A stretch of 6,167 nt of DNA, taken from Chloroflexota bacterium (GTDB lineage: Bacteria; Chloroflexota; Anaerolineae; Anaerolineales; Villigracilaceae). The stretch spans positions 1 to 6,167 of the forward strand of contig JAJYOO010000159.1 of NCBI GenBank assembly GCA_021796155.1, read 5' to 3'. Under the pieces are notes generated by a model. That model was not told where the DNA came from. It saw nothing but the letters and a program-made list of their open reading frames with translations, and made no database searches. This document shows positions 1 to 4,727 of the stretch, piece after piece. Positions within the stretch are counted from its first letter, which is position 1, and each line of letters begins with the position of its first letter. A program made the translations under genes and the position numbers.

Positions 1-306
1 TCCCACCATGCGAACGGACAAGTTGGGATACGCAATCGAATCGCAAATCTGATCGTAGGCACGTCGATAAATAAAAACCGCGAAGGTATGAATATATGGA
101 AAGAATCCTTCGCGCGCCATGCCTCCCGCCATGCTGTGCATGTTTTGTTCGGTCATGCCCATCGAATAAAAACGATCTGGAAATTTCTTTTGAAATGTAT
201 CTACTTCAACAGAGCTGGTTAAGTCCGCAGAGAAGACAACGACTTCAGGTTTATCTGCCGCCCAGTCTGCAAATGTTGTTGCATAAACTTTGCTAAGTAT
301 TTCCAT
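1..306 (-). CDS. Transketolase C-terminal subunit (pyrimidine-binding domain), partial
   Basis: This is the second half of a split transketolase, which transfers two-carbon ketol units using thiamine diphosphate. The first 102 residues are present and the frame is open at base 1, so the C-terminal part lies outside the window. It starts at an ATG (306-304) with a weak GGTG four bases upstream, giving MEILSKVYATTFADWAADKP. Residues 49-56 read MGMTEQNM; the Glu at 53 is the conserved residue of the pyrimidine domain that activates the thiamine ring. TFAVFIYRRAYDQI (74-87) is the usual aromatic stretch contacting the pyrimidine. It follows the N-terminal subunit gene after 127 bases filled by a palindromic repeat. 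The family is clear; the substrate (pentose phosphates or another ketose) cannot be read. DXS-like or pyruvate dehydrogenase E1-beta-like readings are less likely, given the neighbouring TktN-type subunit. Confidence 0.9.
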   Translation of the reverse strand, partial: MEILSKVYATTFADWAADKPEVVVFSADLTSSVEVDTFQKKFPDRFYSMGMTEQNMHSMAGGMAREGFFPYIHTFAVFIYRRAYDQICDSIAYPNLSVRMVG

Positions 307-325
307 GTTTCACCGTTACCTATGT

Positions 326-425
326 TGTCATTGCGAAGCGGCGAAGCCGCTGTGGCAATCTCAACTAATCATCAAGCAGGAGATTGCCACGCCGTGGCGC
401 CTTAGCGCCACTCCTCGCAATGACA
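326..425. repeat. Nested palindromic repeat element (MITE/REP-like) between the transketolase genes
   Basis: About 100 bases are organised as palindromes inside a palindrome. The outer arms TGTCATTGCGA (326-336) and TCGCAATGACA (415-425) are perfect complements. The inner arms GTGGCAATCTC (352-362) and GAGATTGCCAC (380-390) are also perfect. Between outer and inner arms sit two side hairpins: GCGGC-GAA-GCCGC (338-350) and GTGGCGC-CTTA-GCGCCAC (394-411). The whole could fold as a cruciform or as a branched RNA stem. The ends resemble short non-coding interspersed repeats common in some environmental bacterial genomes; that is recalled knowledge, not tested here. No second copy is visible in the window. 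In the transcript it lies between the two transketolase cistrons and could stabilise RNA or attenuate the second gene. Confidence 0.85.
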
Positions 426-433
426 TAAAAATT

Positions 434-1357
434 CTATTTTGATTCCATTGCCAACATAGATTGATATGCCTGCTCGTAAACCTTGCGTTCATCGGTTGAA
501 GTAAATCTCAAATAATGGAGCTTCGGCGCGCGGGCGCGTAGTGCATCCAATCCTTTGCACGGATCGGTTCTTGCAAGCACGACCAGCGGATGTCCATCAT
601 GTTTTGTTTCTGCCGCGGACGCGAGCGCTTCCACATCGTGACCGTCCACTTCAACGACGCGCGCGCCGAACGCTTCCAACTTGGACTTAAGCGGTTCGAT
701 GTCCATGACATTTTTCATCAGCCCGTCGCATTGCTGGCCGTTGACATCCACGTAAATGCCGACGTTATCCAATTGATGAAACTTCAACACCTCGAACGCT
801 TCCCAGGTTTGACCTTCCTGAAATTCGCCGTCCGACATCATGACCCAAACGCGTCCTGTCTCGTGATGAAGCTTGCGCGCAAGTGCGATGCCCGCGGCTT
901 GACTCAGTGCCTGACCAAGCGATCCGCTGGTGACTTCGCATCCGGGAGAATGTTCCGCGCCGATCATTTCAACGGTACTTCCATCTTGATTGAATTGTTC
1001 CAAGGCTTCAGCATCCATGCGTCCCGTTTCAATCAAGACGGAATACAACACGAGCGCGTAATGTGCGGGGGAGAAAATGAAGCGATCCAAGTCCGCAGCT
1101 TTCGGACCGTTGTATTGTGCGCCCGTGAAATAATTTTGATTTGTCGCGCTCGGCACGCCCGAGAACGGAGGCGGGAACATCGGCGCGGTGGACGCGCCCA
1201 GCTTCATCACTTTGATGTAGAGCGTTGCAAATATCTCTGCCGCCGAGCAGGCCTGACTCATGTATCCGCCATTATTTTTAAGGACATGATCCAGCACACG
1301 CAGGCGGACGTTTTGTGCGACGCGCTTTACATCCGATTGCCAGTTTGCGTTTGACAT
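434..1357 (-). CDS. Transketolase N-terminal subunit (thiamine diphosphate-binding)
   Basis: A 307-residue protein forming the diphosphate-binding half of a two-subunit transketolase; the partner is encoded next. Visible motifs are SPAHYALVLYSVL (96-108), the place of the usual SKGH active-site stretch; GSLGQALSQAAGIALA (145-160); and the ThDP/Mg motif from SDGE (175-178) through EGQTWEA (181-187) to DVNGQQ (204-209), with Asn206 the expected metal ligand. EVDGHDVEAL (236-245) is also typical. It is somewhat longer than common TktN-like proteins (about 270-280 residues). The extra length is a proline-rich stretch near residues 53-90, before DRFIFS. The ATG start is backed by GAGG nine bases upstream. 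The C-terminal part (ARTDPCKGLDALRAR, 262-276) differs from the usual TVKGKG region, so the substrate may not be a standard sugar phosphate; that last point is inference. Confidence 0.93.
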   Translation of the reverse strand: MSNANWQSDVKRVAQNVRLRVLDHVLKNNGGYMSQACSAAEIFATLYIKVMKLGASTAPMFPPPFSGVPSATNQNYFTGAQYNGPKAADLDRFIFSPAHYALVLYSVLIETGRMDAEALEQFNQDGSTVEMIGAEHSPGCEVTSGSLGQALSQAAGIALARKLHHETGRVWVMMSDGEFQEGQTWEAFEVLKFHQLDNVGIYVDVNGQQCDGLMKNVMDIEPLKSKLEAFGARVVEVDGHDVEALASAAETKHDGHPLVVLARTDPCKGLDALRARAPKLHYLRFTSTDERKVYEQAYQSMLAMESK

Positions 1358-1371
1358 TTTTAGCTACCTCT
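1331..1371 (-). repeat. 40-bp direct repeat, copy 1 (transketolase start and its RBS)
   Basis: Bases 1331-1360 are identical to 2197-2226. The next eleven bases match 2227-2236 apart from one deleted T and one C/A change. On the minus strand this copy holds the GAGG ribosome site (1367-1370) and the codons for MSNANWQSD of the transketolase N-subunit. Similarity stops abruptly on both sides. Confidence 0.95.
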
Positions 1372-1423
1372 TTATCTAATGCGTTTGCCAAGTTTACCGC
1401 AATTACCCCTTGCCTTAATAAGC

Positions 1424-1454
1424 AGCTCCCCAAGTTTTTGAAACTTGGGGAGCT
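1424..1454 (-). terminator. Strong hairpin after the SHOCT gene, probable terminator
   Basis: AGCTCCCCAAGTTT (1424-1437) and AAACTTGGGGAGCT (1441-1454) are perfect 14-bp complements around a TTG loop. The hairpin begins nine bases after the SHOCT stop codon and lies upstream of the transketolase start, the position of a terminator separating the two units. No good U-run follows on the minus strand (GCTTATTAAGG), so it may act as a mRNA-stabilising or attenuating stem instead. Confidence 0.65.
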
Positions 1455-1462
1455 TGACTATT

Positions 1463-2098
1463 TTACATCTTCGCTAAAATTTCTACTTTCTTTGTTTCGT
1501 ATTCCTGTTGTGTAATCAAACCGGAACTGAGCATCTCTTTCAGCTTTTCAAGTTTTGCTTTTGGATCATCCTGTTGACTCATCGACGCGGTTTGGACTCC
1601 CTGAGCGTGGAGTGCGTTCACCACATCCTGCGGACTCATGCTTCCGCCGTGTGAAGCGTTCTCGATCAGGTTTGCCATCGCGAGGTTTGCTCTCGCTTGA
1701 GTTGGTGCATTGGCTGACGCGGTGATCGTCTCCGGCAGGCAGACGACTCGTTTTGGATTTCCGCGTGCCACCGCGACTTGAAATTCACAGCCTGGCGTGA
1801 GCCGCATCAAATCTATGGCCTTGACCATGAAATGGTCTTCGGCAATGTAGGGCGCACCACCCCTCGGATGGACTTCCAATTTCAGTGTCATATTTTGTGC
1901 GACAAGGCTTTGGTTGTGTTCGCCGTCGGAATACATTGCGCCGCGTCTCATGCGAGTTTCAAGCAGGACGGCTTTTGTGTGTTCGCCTGTAGATTTGATG
2001 TACGCACGCATTAGCCACGGCAGAATGAATACAAAAAAGACGACGAGCAGAACAATCCCCGGTATACCGATGTAAATGAGTGCATCAATTCTAGACAT
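1463..2098 (-). CDS. Membrane-anchored SHOCT-domain protein
   Basis: A 211-residue protein of unknown function. The first ~30 residues form one hydrophobic helix (IYIGIPGIVLLVVFFVFILP), probably an N-terminal membrane anchor. A polar middle part follows, then a C-terminal SHOCT domain in the last ~30 residues (KLEKLKEMLSSGLITQQEYE and onward to the C-terminus). SHOCT is a short helical domain at the ends of many bacterial membrane or surface proteins, thought to mediate oligomerisation. The frame extends to a GTG at 2110, but that codon overlaps the GGAGG ribosome site (2108-2104), which sits five bases before the ATG at 2098, so I choose the ATG. The gene lies between two 40-bp direct repeats derived from the transketolase start, with a palindrome upstream and a hairpin downstream, so it looks like its own transcription unit. 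A specific role cannot be read. Confidence 0.88.
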   Translation of the reverse strand: MSRIDALIYIGIPGIVLLVVFFVFILPWLMRAYIKSTGEHTKAVLLETRMRRGAMYSDGEHNQSLVAQNMTLKLEVHPRGGAPYIAEDHFMVKAIDLMRLTPGCEFQVAVARGNPKRVVCLPETITASANAPTQARANLAMANLIENASHGGSMSPQDVVNALHAQGVQTASMSQQDDPKAKLEKLKEMLSSGLITQQEYETKKVEILAKM

Positions 2099-2103
2099 CA
2101 AGG

Positions 2104-2108
2104 CCTCC
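2104..2108 (-). promoter_or_regulatory. Shine-Dalgarno GGAGG deciding the SHOCT start
   Basis: GGAGG on the minus strand with a five-base spacer (CCTTG) to the ATG at 2098. The upstream in-frame GTG at 2110 overlaps this site and is therefore unlikely to be the start. Confidence 0.8.
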
Positions 2109-2142
2109 ACATTTGAATTTCATGCAGTGTAACATGCGCGGC

Positions 2143-2158
2143 GGGATAAGATTATCCC
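2143..2158. promoter_or_regulatory. 16-bp palindrome GGGATAAGATTATCCC, possible operator
   Basis: Two perfect 7-bp arms (GGGATAA and TTATCCC) are separated by GA, 45-60 bases upstream of the SHOCT start. On the minus strand the palindrome includes GATAAT (2156-2151), a five-of-six match to a -10 box; no convincing -35 box is seen. An operator covering a promoter is plausible but unproven. No regulator gene lies nearby. Confidence 0.4.
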
Positions 2159-2223
2159 CCGTTGGTGTGCTTATCATTCTGTGCGATGCATGATGAATCC
2201 GATTGCCAGTTTGCGTTTGACAT
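2152..2223 (-). pseudogene. Vestigial duplicate of the transketolase start, 23 codons
   Basis: This small frame starts with the same nine residues as the transketolase N-subunit (MSNANWQSD) and has the same GAGG ribosome site eight bases upstream (2232-2235). It then diverges into 14 unrelated residues (SSCIAQNDKHTNGG) and stops at TAA (2154-2152), inside the palindrome. It is best read as a broken copy of the transketolase start rather than a functional gene, though its ribosome site and start codon are intact and it could be translated as a leader peptide ahead of the SHOCT gene. Confidence 0.6.
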
Positions 2224-2236
2224 TTTAGATACCTCT
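2197..2236 (-). repeat. 40-bp direct repeat, copy 2
   Basis: Near-identical to 1331-1371, with one indel and one substitution in 40 bases. Together the two copies bracket about 825 bases holding the SHOCT gene, its palindrome and its hairpin. Recombination between them would delete that segment and leave a single transketolase leader. Confidence 0.95.
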
Positions 2237-2372
2237 GCGATCGACCAATTATCGGGGGGTTATAATCGCGCTGCTCTAGGGTAGATTTAATTCAATGGAG
2301 AACTTTAATGTCACCTTCCCAATAGGATGGTGCTGATTGCCTATAGCTGTACTCTCTTGACCTCGTTCAAAT
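2237..2372. other. Intergenic stretch with plus-strand start-like signals
   Basis: There is no gene here. On the plus strand it contains TATAAT (2261-2266), GGAG (2297-2300) and, seven bases on, an ATG (2308) opening a frame of only five codons (MSPSQ, stop at 2323-2325). No -35 box sits at the right distance from TATAAT. It could be the truncated front of a lost plus-strand gene, or chance. No obvious terminator for the HEPN gene is visible here. Confidence 0.3.
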
Positions 2373-3092
2373 TTATAAGGAGTTATTCTGCCTTGCGTTG
2401 AGCTGTTCTTGTAATGTTCTGATTTCTGCCTCGAGGCTTTTAAATAAACCCCTCATAGTGAATATTATGTCTTGACAAAACTCTTGGCTAATTTGAAGAG
2501 TTATACTCTTGATTTCAATACCATTTTGCTTCCTAATAATCTGCTCCAATGTTCGAGCTCTTTTCGCTTCTGAACTTTTATCTGTGTCAGGATAGTCGAG
2601 TAGGTAAATTCCTTTGTGTACAAGGTGATTTCGAATCTTTATTTGTCCTTCAATGTTGCCCCACACGGACTTGTCAATTCCTTTTGCCACCCCAACCTTT
2701 GAAAGAAATTTCTTTGAACTTTTTATAATCTCATATTTTGGATCTTCCCACTCTCGATCAAAAACATTGGACAAATATTCGCAGGTCGACTTTAGGTTGT
2801 GTTCTAAAACAGCGATTGCCCAAATGACAAAAGAAAACCTTAATTGGGTAGCAAAAATATCTTTCCACCAATAGGGATATTCCTCGCTCCAGTCAATTTC
2901 GCCTTTCGATCTCGAATTTATTTGGTTAATTTCCCTTTCTTCTTCCTGAGAAATCATTTTTTCTAGGGTCTTAAAATACATTTCGAGCTCGTCCACATCC
3001 ATTTGAATATTAGAGAAAACCATATCAAAGCCAAATAAATGCAGACGACGATTTAAATCTTCTGGTATGTCAAGAGTTTTATTTTTGTTCAT
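2373..3092 (-). CDS. HEPN-type protein, putative RNase or toxin
   Basis: A 239-residue, mostly helical, charged protein. Residues 154-159 read RNHLVH, an R-x4-H motif with a polar residue after the Arg, the hallmark of HEPN domains, many of which are metal-independent RNases in toxin-antitoxin and abortive-infection systems. An earlier helix (FSFVIWAIAVLEHNLKSTC, 86-104) with a Glu at 97 matches the usual first HEPN helix. The C-terminal ~25 residues (LFKSLEAEIRTLQEQL) may be a coiled coil. The ATG start has GGTGA five bases upstream. The gene is visibly AT-richer than its neighbours: about 38-40% GC in 2401-2460 and 2941-3000, against about 62% in 841-900. That suggests acquisition by transfer. 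No MNT nucleotidyltransferase or other standard antitoxin lies beside it. HEPN assignment rests on the motif and helix pattern; the RNase role is inference. Confidence 0.75.
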   Translation of the reverse strand: MNKNKTLDIPEDLNRRLHLFGFDMVFSNIQMDVDELEMYFKTLEKMISQEEEREINQINSRSKGEIDWSEEYPYWWKDIFATQLRFSFVIWAIAVLEHNLKSTCEYLSNVFDREWEDPKYEIIKSSKKFLSKVGVAKGIDKSVWGNIEGQIKIRNHLVHKGIYLLDYPDTDKSSEAKRARTLEQIIRKQNGIEIKSITLQISQEFCQDIIFTMRGLFKSLEAEIRTLQEQLNARQNNSL

Positions 3093-3150
3093 CTAATTCA
3101 CCGTGCTGGACCAGTCTGTAATATTGCTTCAAGTTTCCGGTATTCGACAT
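3079..3150 (-). CDS. Possible 23-residue ORF coupled between the glycosylase and HEPN genes
   Basis: An ATG (3150-3148) lies two bases after the glycosylase stop (3155-3153) and opens 23 codons, beginning MSNTGNLKQYYRLVQHGELD. The stop (3081-3079) lies 11 bases inside the HEPN gene, giving a 14-base overlap. This spacing resembles translational coupling: ribosomes finishing the glycosylase could reinitiate here and then at the HEPN ATG. There is no good ribosome site of its own. It may be a leader peptide, the severed start of a gene displaced by the HEPN insertion, or chance. I do not recognise the sequence. Confidence 0.3.
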   Translation of the reverse strand: MSNTGNLKQYYRLVQHGELDEQK

Positions 3151-3152
3151 AT

Positions 3153-4304
3153 TTATCGCATGACCGTATGTATCCTGGATTGTTGCCGCACCTTTATGGC
3201 CCGTTGAATTATTAATGTTGCGACTTCCAAATTAAGAAACTTTCCATATCTCTCTGCGGTCATATTTAACAGTTGCTTTTCTTCTTTAGCTAGCAACCTA
3301 AACGGATTGAATTCAATTTCTACTTTCCTTGCTTTTATCGTTCGTTTCCATGTACCTGCGATCTCGCCGTTGATGGCAATCGTGTGCATGAATAAAGGGT
3401 TGCTTCGCGAGTCCAACTTTTCGATATGTGACGTGTCGTAGATCGCGCTGCGGTCGGTATATCCGACGATGTATTCATCATAATTTGACAACAAGTAGAC
3501 GGACAGCGATATTTCTTTTTCTGTTGATTTTGGTTCGCTGAACCAATAAGTTTGATCGCCGACACTTTCATGCACGAATTGATGCTTGACCATCTCCAAT
3601 CCCGCTTTTGCATCTGCTGTTGTCAGTCCCGACCACCAAACGAAATCCTGCAACGTTGCCGGGCCGTGACTTTTGAAATATCGCGTCGCCAATTCAGCCA
3701 GCGACTCATCGCGTGTCAAAATTTTTGACTTCGGTATGCGTTCATCCAGCAGGGCATAGGTGAACTGCTTGCCTCGCCGCGCCCCGCTGCAAATCGCGCC
3801 ATCCAGTTCGGCGCGCATAACGACATAAGTCAACCGCAAGTCAATGGCGGGGATGTCAGCTTTTTTCAACTTCGTTCCCAATTCCTCGCGCGTCAATTGC
3901 TTTCCGTCTCGCAATGCTTTTTCGATGATGGCATGGCTTCGTTTGAATACCGCTGAGTCCAATTCCAACCGGCGGTATTGATACGCGCTTGCGGCATTGA
4001 CGCGCGGCGCGGTCAGCTTCAACAGCCAGCGGATATCTTCGGGCGCGACGAAATGCCACGTGGGGCGCATGACGTGCGTCCGCAGAATTTTTCCATCTGC
4101 AAATTCTTGCTCGACTTTCGCATCGTTCGGGACTTTGGTGCGTTGTCCGACCGCCCATTTGGCCGCCGCGAAATCCTGGGCTTGTACCGCGCCCATCCAT
4201 CGGACAACTTCGTCCGCCTGATCAAATTGGGTTATGGAAAGATGCTGGTTCTGGAGTCTCAAACGGATAAGGTCATTGTTTGAAAACACGATGTGCTTCG
4301 GCAT
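3153..4304 (-). CDS. Winged-helix DNA glycosylase, AlkZ-like (HTH_42 family)
   Basis: A 383-residue protein of the winged-helix family that includes Streptomyces AlkZ and E. coli YcaQ. Those enzymes remove bulky or cross-linking alkylated bases from DNA, opening interstrand crosslinks. The start of the domain shows WMGAVQAQDFAAAKWAVGQR; its QAQ is the catalytic QxQ motif of the AlkZ branch (YcaQ has QxD). ILRTHVMRPTWHFVAPEDIR and, further on, LSNYDEYIVGYTDR are also family blocks. Length is normal for the family. Two adjacent ATGs (4307 and 4304) are possible; GGGGA at 4313-4309 leaves one base before the first and four before the second, so I take the second. A damage-repair role fits a bacterium meeting genotoxic natural products; whether it protects with the adjacent ABC exporter is only inference. 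Many family members are uncharacterised. Confidence 0.88.
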   Translation of the reverse strand: MPKHIVFSNNDLIRLRLQNQHLSITQFDQADEVVRWMGAVQAQDFAAAKWAVGQRTKVPNDAKVEQEFADGKILRTHVMRPTWHFVAPEDIRWLLKLTAPRVNAASAYQYRRLELDSAVFKRSHAIIEKALRDGKQLTREELGTKLKKADIPAIDLRLTYVVMRAELDGAICSGARRGKQFTYALLDERIPKSKILTRDESLAELATRYFKSHGPATLQDFVWWSGLTTADAKAGLEMVKHQFVHESVGDQTYWFSEPKSTEKEISLSVYLLSNYDEYIVGYTDRSAIYDTSHIEKLDSRSNPLFMHTIAINGEIAGTWKRTIKARKVEIEFNPFRLLAKEEKQLLNMTAERYGKFLNLEVATLIIQRAIKVRQQSRIHTVMR

Positions 4305-4308
4305 CATG

Positions 4309-4313
4309 TCCCC
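4309..4313 (-). promoter_or_regulatory. Shine-Dalgarno GGGGA of the AlkZ-like gene
   Basis: GGGGA on the minus strand sits one base before the ATG at 4307 and four before the ATG at 4304, favouring the second. Confidence 0.5.
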
Positions 4314-4354
4314 ATTTTACTTGACGCAAATTATTGTTTGCCGGAGCTTGGTCG

Positions 4355-4405
4355 TACGGATTATTGAAATGGTAGTCAAAAATTGCGGATAGCCACCATT
4401 CCGTA
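4355..4405. repeat. Imperfect inverted repeat upstream of the AlkZ-like gene
   Basis: TACGG (4355-4359) and AATGGT (4368-4373) pair with CCGTA (4401-4405) and ACCATT (4395-4400), with an eight-base bulge on the left arm only. It spans the end of the decayed coding stretch and lies about 50-100 bases before the AlkZ-like start. It could be a weak terminator or a regulatory stem, or chance. Confidence 0.35.
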
Positions 4406-4458
4406 GCCGTTATCCAACTTGCCTACGTCTATTGTGGGTCTATCGTGCTTCTATCCAT

Positions 4459-4472
4459 CCTATATCGCGCTG
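4459..4472. repeat. 14-bp direct repeat, copy 1
   Basis: CCTATATCGCGCTG, identical to 4618-4631. On the minus strand it encodes the ARYR part of the second protein repeat in the decayed coding stretch. Confidence 0.8.
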
Positions 4473-4547
4473 GAACACTAAATTCTTCAAATTCTGTTCC
4501 TTGCATCGCTTCCCAGGCAATTCTTTCCAGTTCGTTTTTGGCAGGGA

Positions 4548-4587
4548 CATTCTTCGAGGATCCTTCGATCATCCTTCGACCATCCTT
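4548..4587. repeat. 11-bp tandem repeat, about 3.6 copies
   Basis: On the minus strand the units are AAGGATGGTCG (4587-4577), AAGGATGATCG (4576-4566), AAGGATCCTCG (4565-4555) and a partial AAGAATG (4554-4548). Three 11-mers make 33 bases, so the array keeps the reading frame of the decayed gene, while each copy is read in a different frame (KDGR, RMIE, GSSK). Confidence 0.8.
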
Positions 4588-4617
4588 CGACGCGCTGAGA
4601 AGGAAATCTGCATCCCA

Positions 4618-4631
4618 CCTATATCGCGCTG
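4618..4631. repeat. 14-bp direct repeat, copy 2
   Basis: CCTATATCGCGCTG, 159 bases from its partner at 4459-4472. On the minus strand it encodes ARYR of the first protein repeat in the decayed stretch. Confidence 0.8.
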
Positions 4632-4727
4632 AAAGAACTGAAAACCAGCCTAGATTGGTGTCCTCATCAAGGGGCGTGTTCAGAATTTCCCTCGTTTCGC
4701 TTTCATATAGGTGCTGGATTCAAATGA

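Larger units (their letters stand above)
4376..4719 (-). pseudogene. Decayed coding sequence with internal repeat and frame change
   Basis: The 420 bases between the permease and the glycosylase hold no intact gene, but the minus strand reads like protein. From 4719 a 96-codon open frame runs to TAG (4431-4429). It has no start codon before an internal ATG at 4572; the upstream limit is a TGA (4722-4720) just past the permease stop. It includes LNTPLDEDTNLGWFSVLSAR and ELERIAWEAMQGTEFEEFSV. Near 4447 another frame takes over with a natural-looking end (PTIDVGKLDNGYGMVAIRNF, then TGA at 4378-4376), suggesting a frameshift. Two parts resemble each other: SARYRWD...KDGRRMI and PARYRMD...DNGYGMV, about 50 residues apart, so the ancestral protein probably had a repeated unit. 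I do not recognise the family. Loss of the start and the shift argue for a 5'-truncated remnant, and its tandem 11-mers may mark the damage. Confidence 0.5.

Noticed and set aside
590..1354. 254-codon plus-strand frame opposite the transketolase N-subunit
   Set aside because: It is antisense to a gene with clear ThDP motifs; its translation is Cys/His/Arg-rich with no recognisable domain, as expected from a GC-rich shadow.
2099..2110. GTG at 2110 as the start of the SHOCT gene
   Set aside because: The codon lies within the GGAGG site that correctly spaces the ATG at 2098.
3856..4200. Second minus-strand frame inside the AlkZ-like gene
   Set aside because: It overlaps the glycosylase in another frame, is Arg-rich, and has no motif or ribosome site of note.
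4548..4631. CRISPR array from the short repeats
   Set aside because: Units are 11 bp with no spacers and the 14-bp repeats occur only twice; no cas genes are present.
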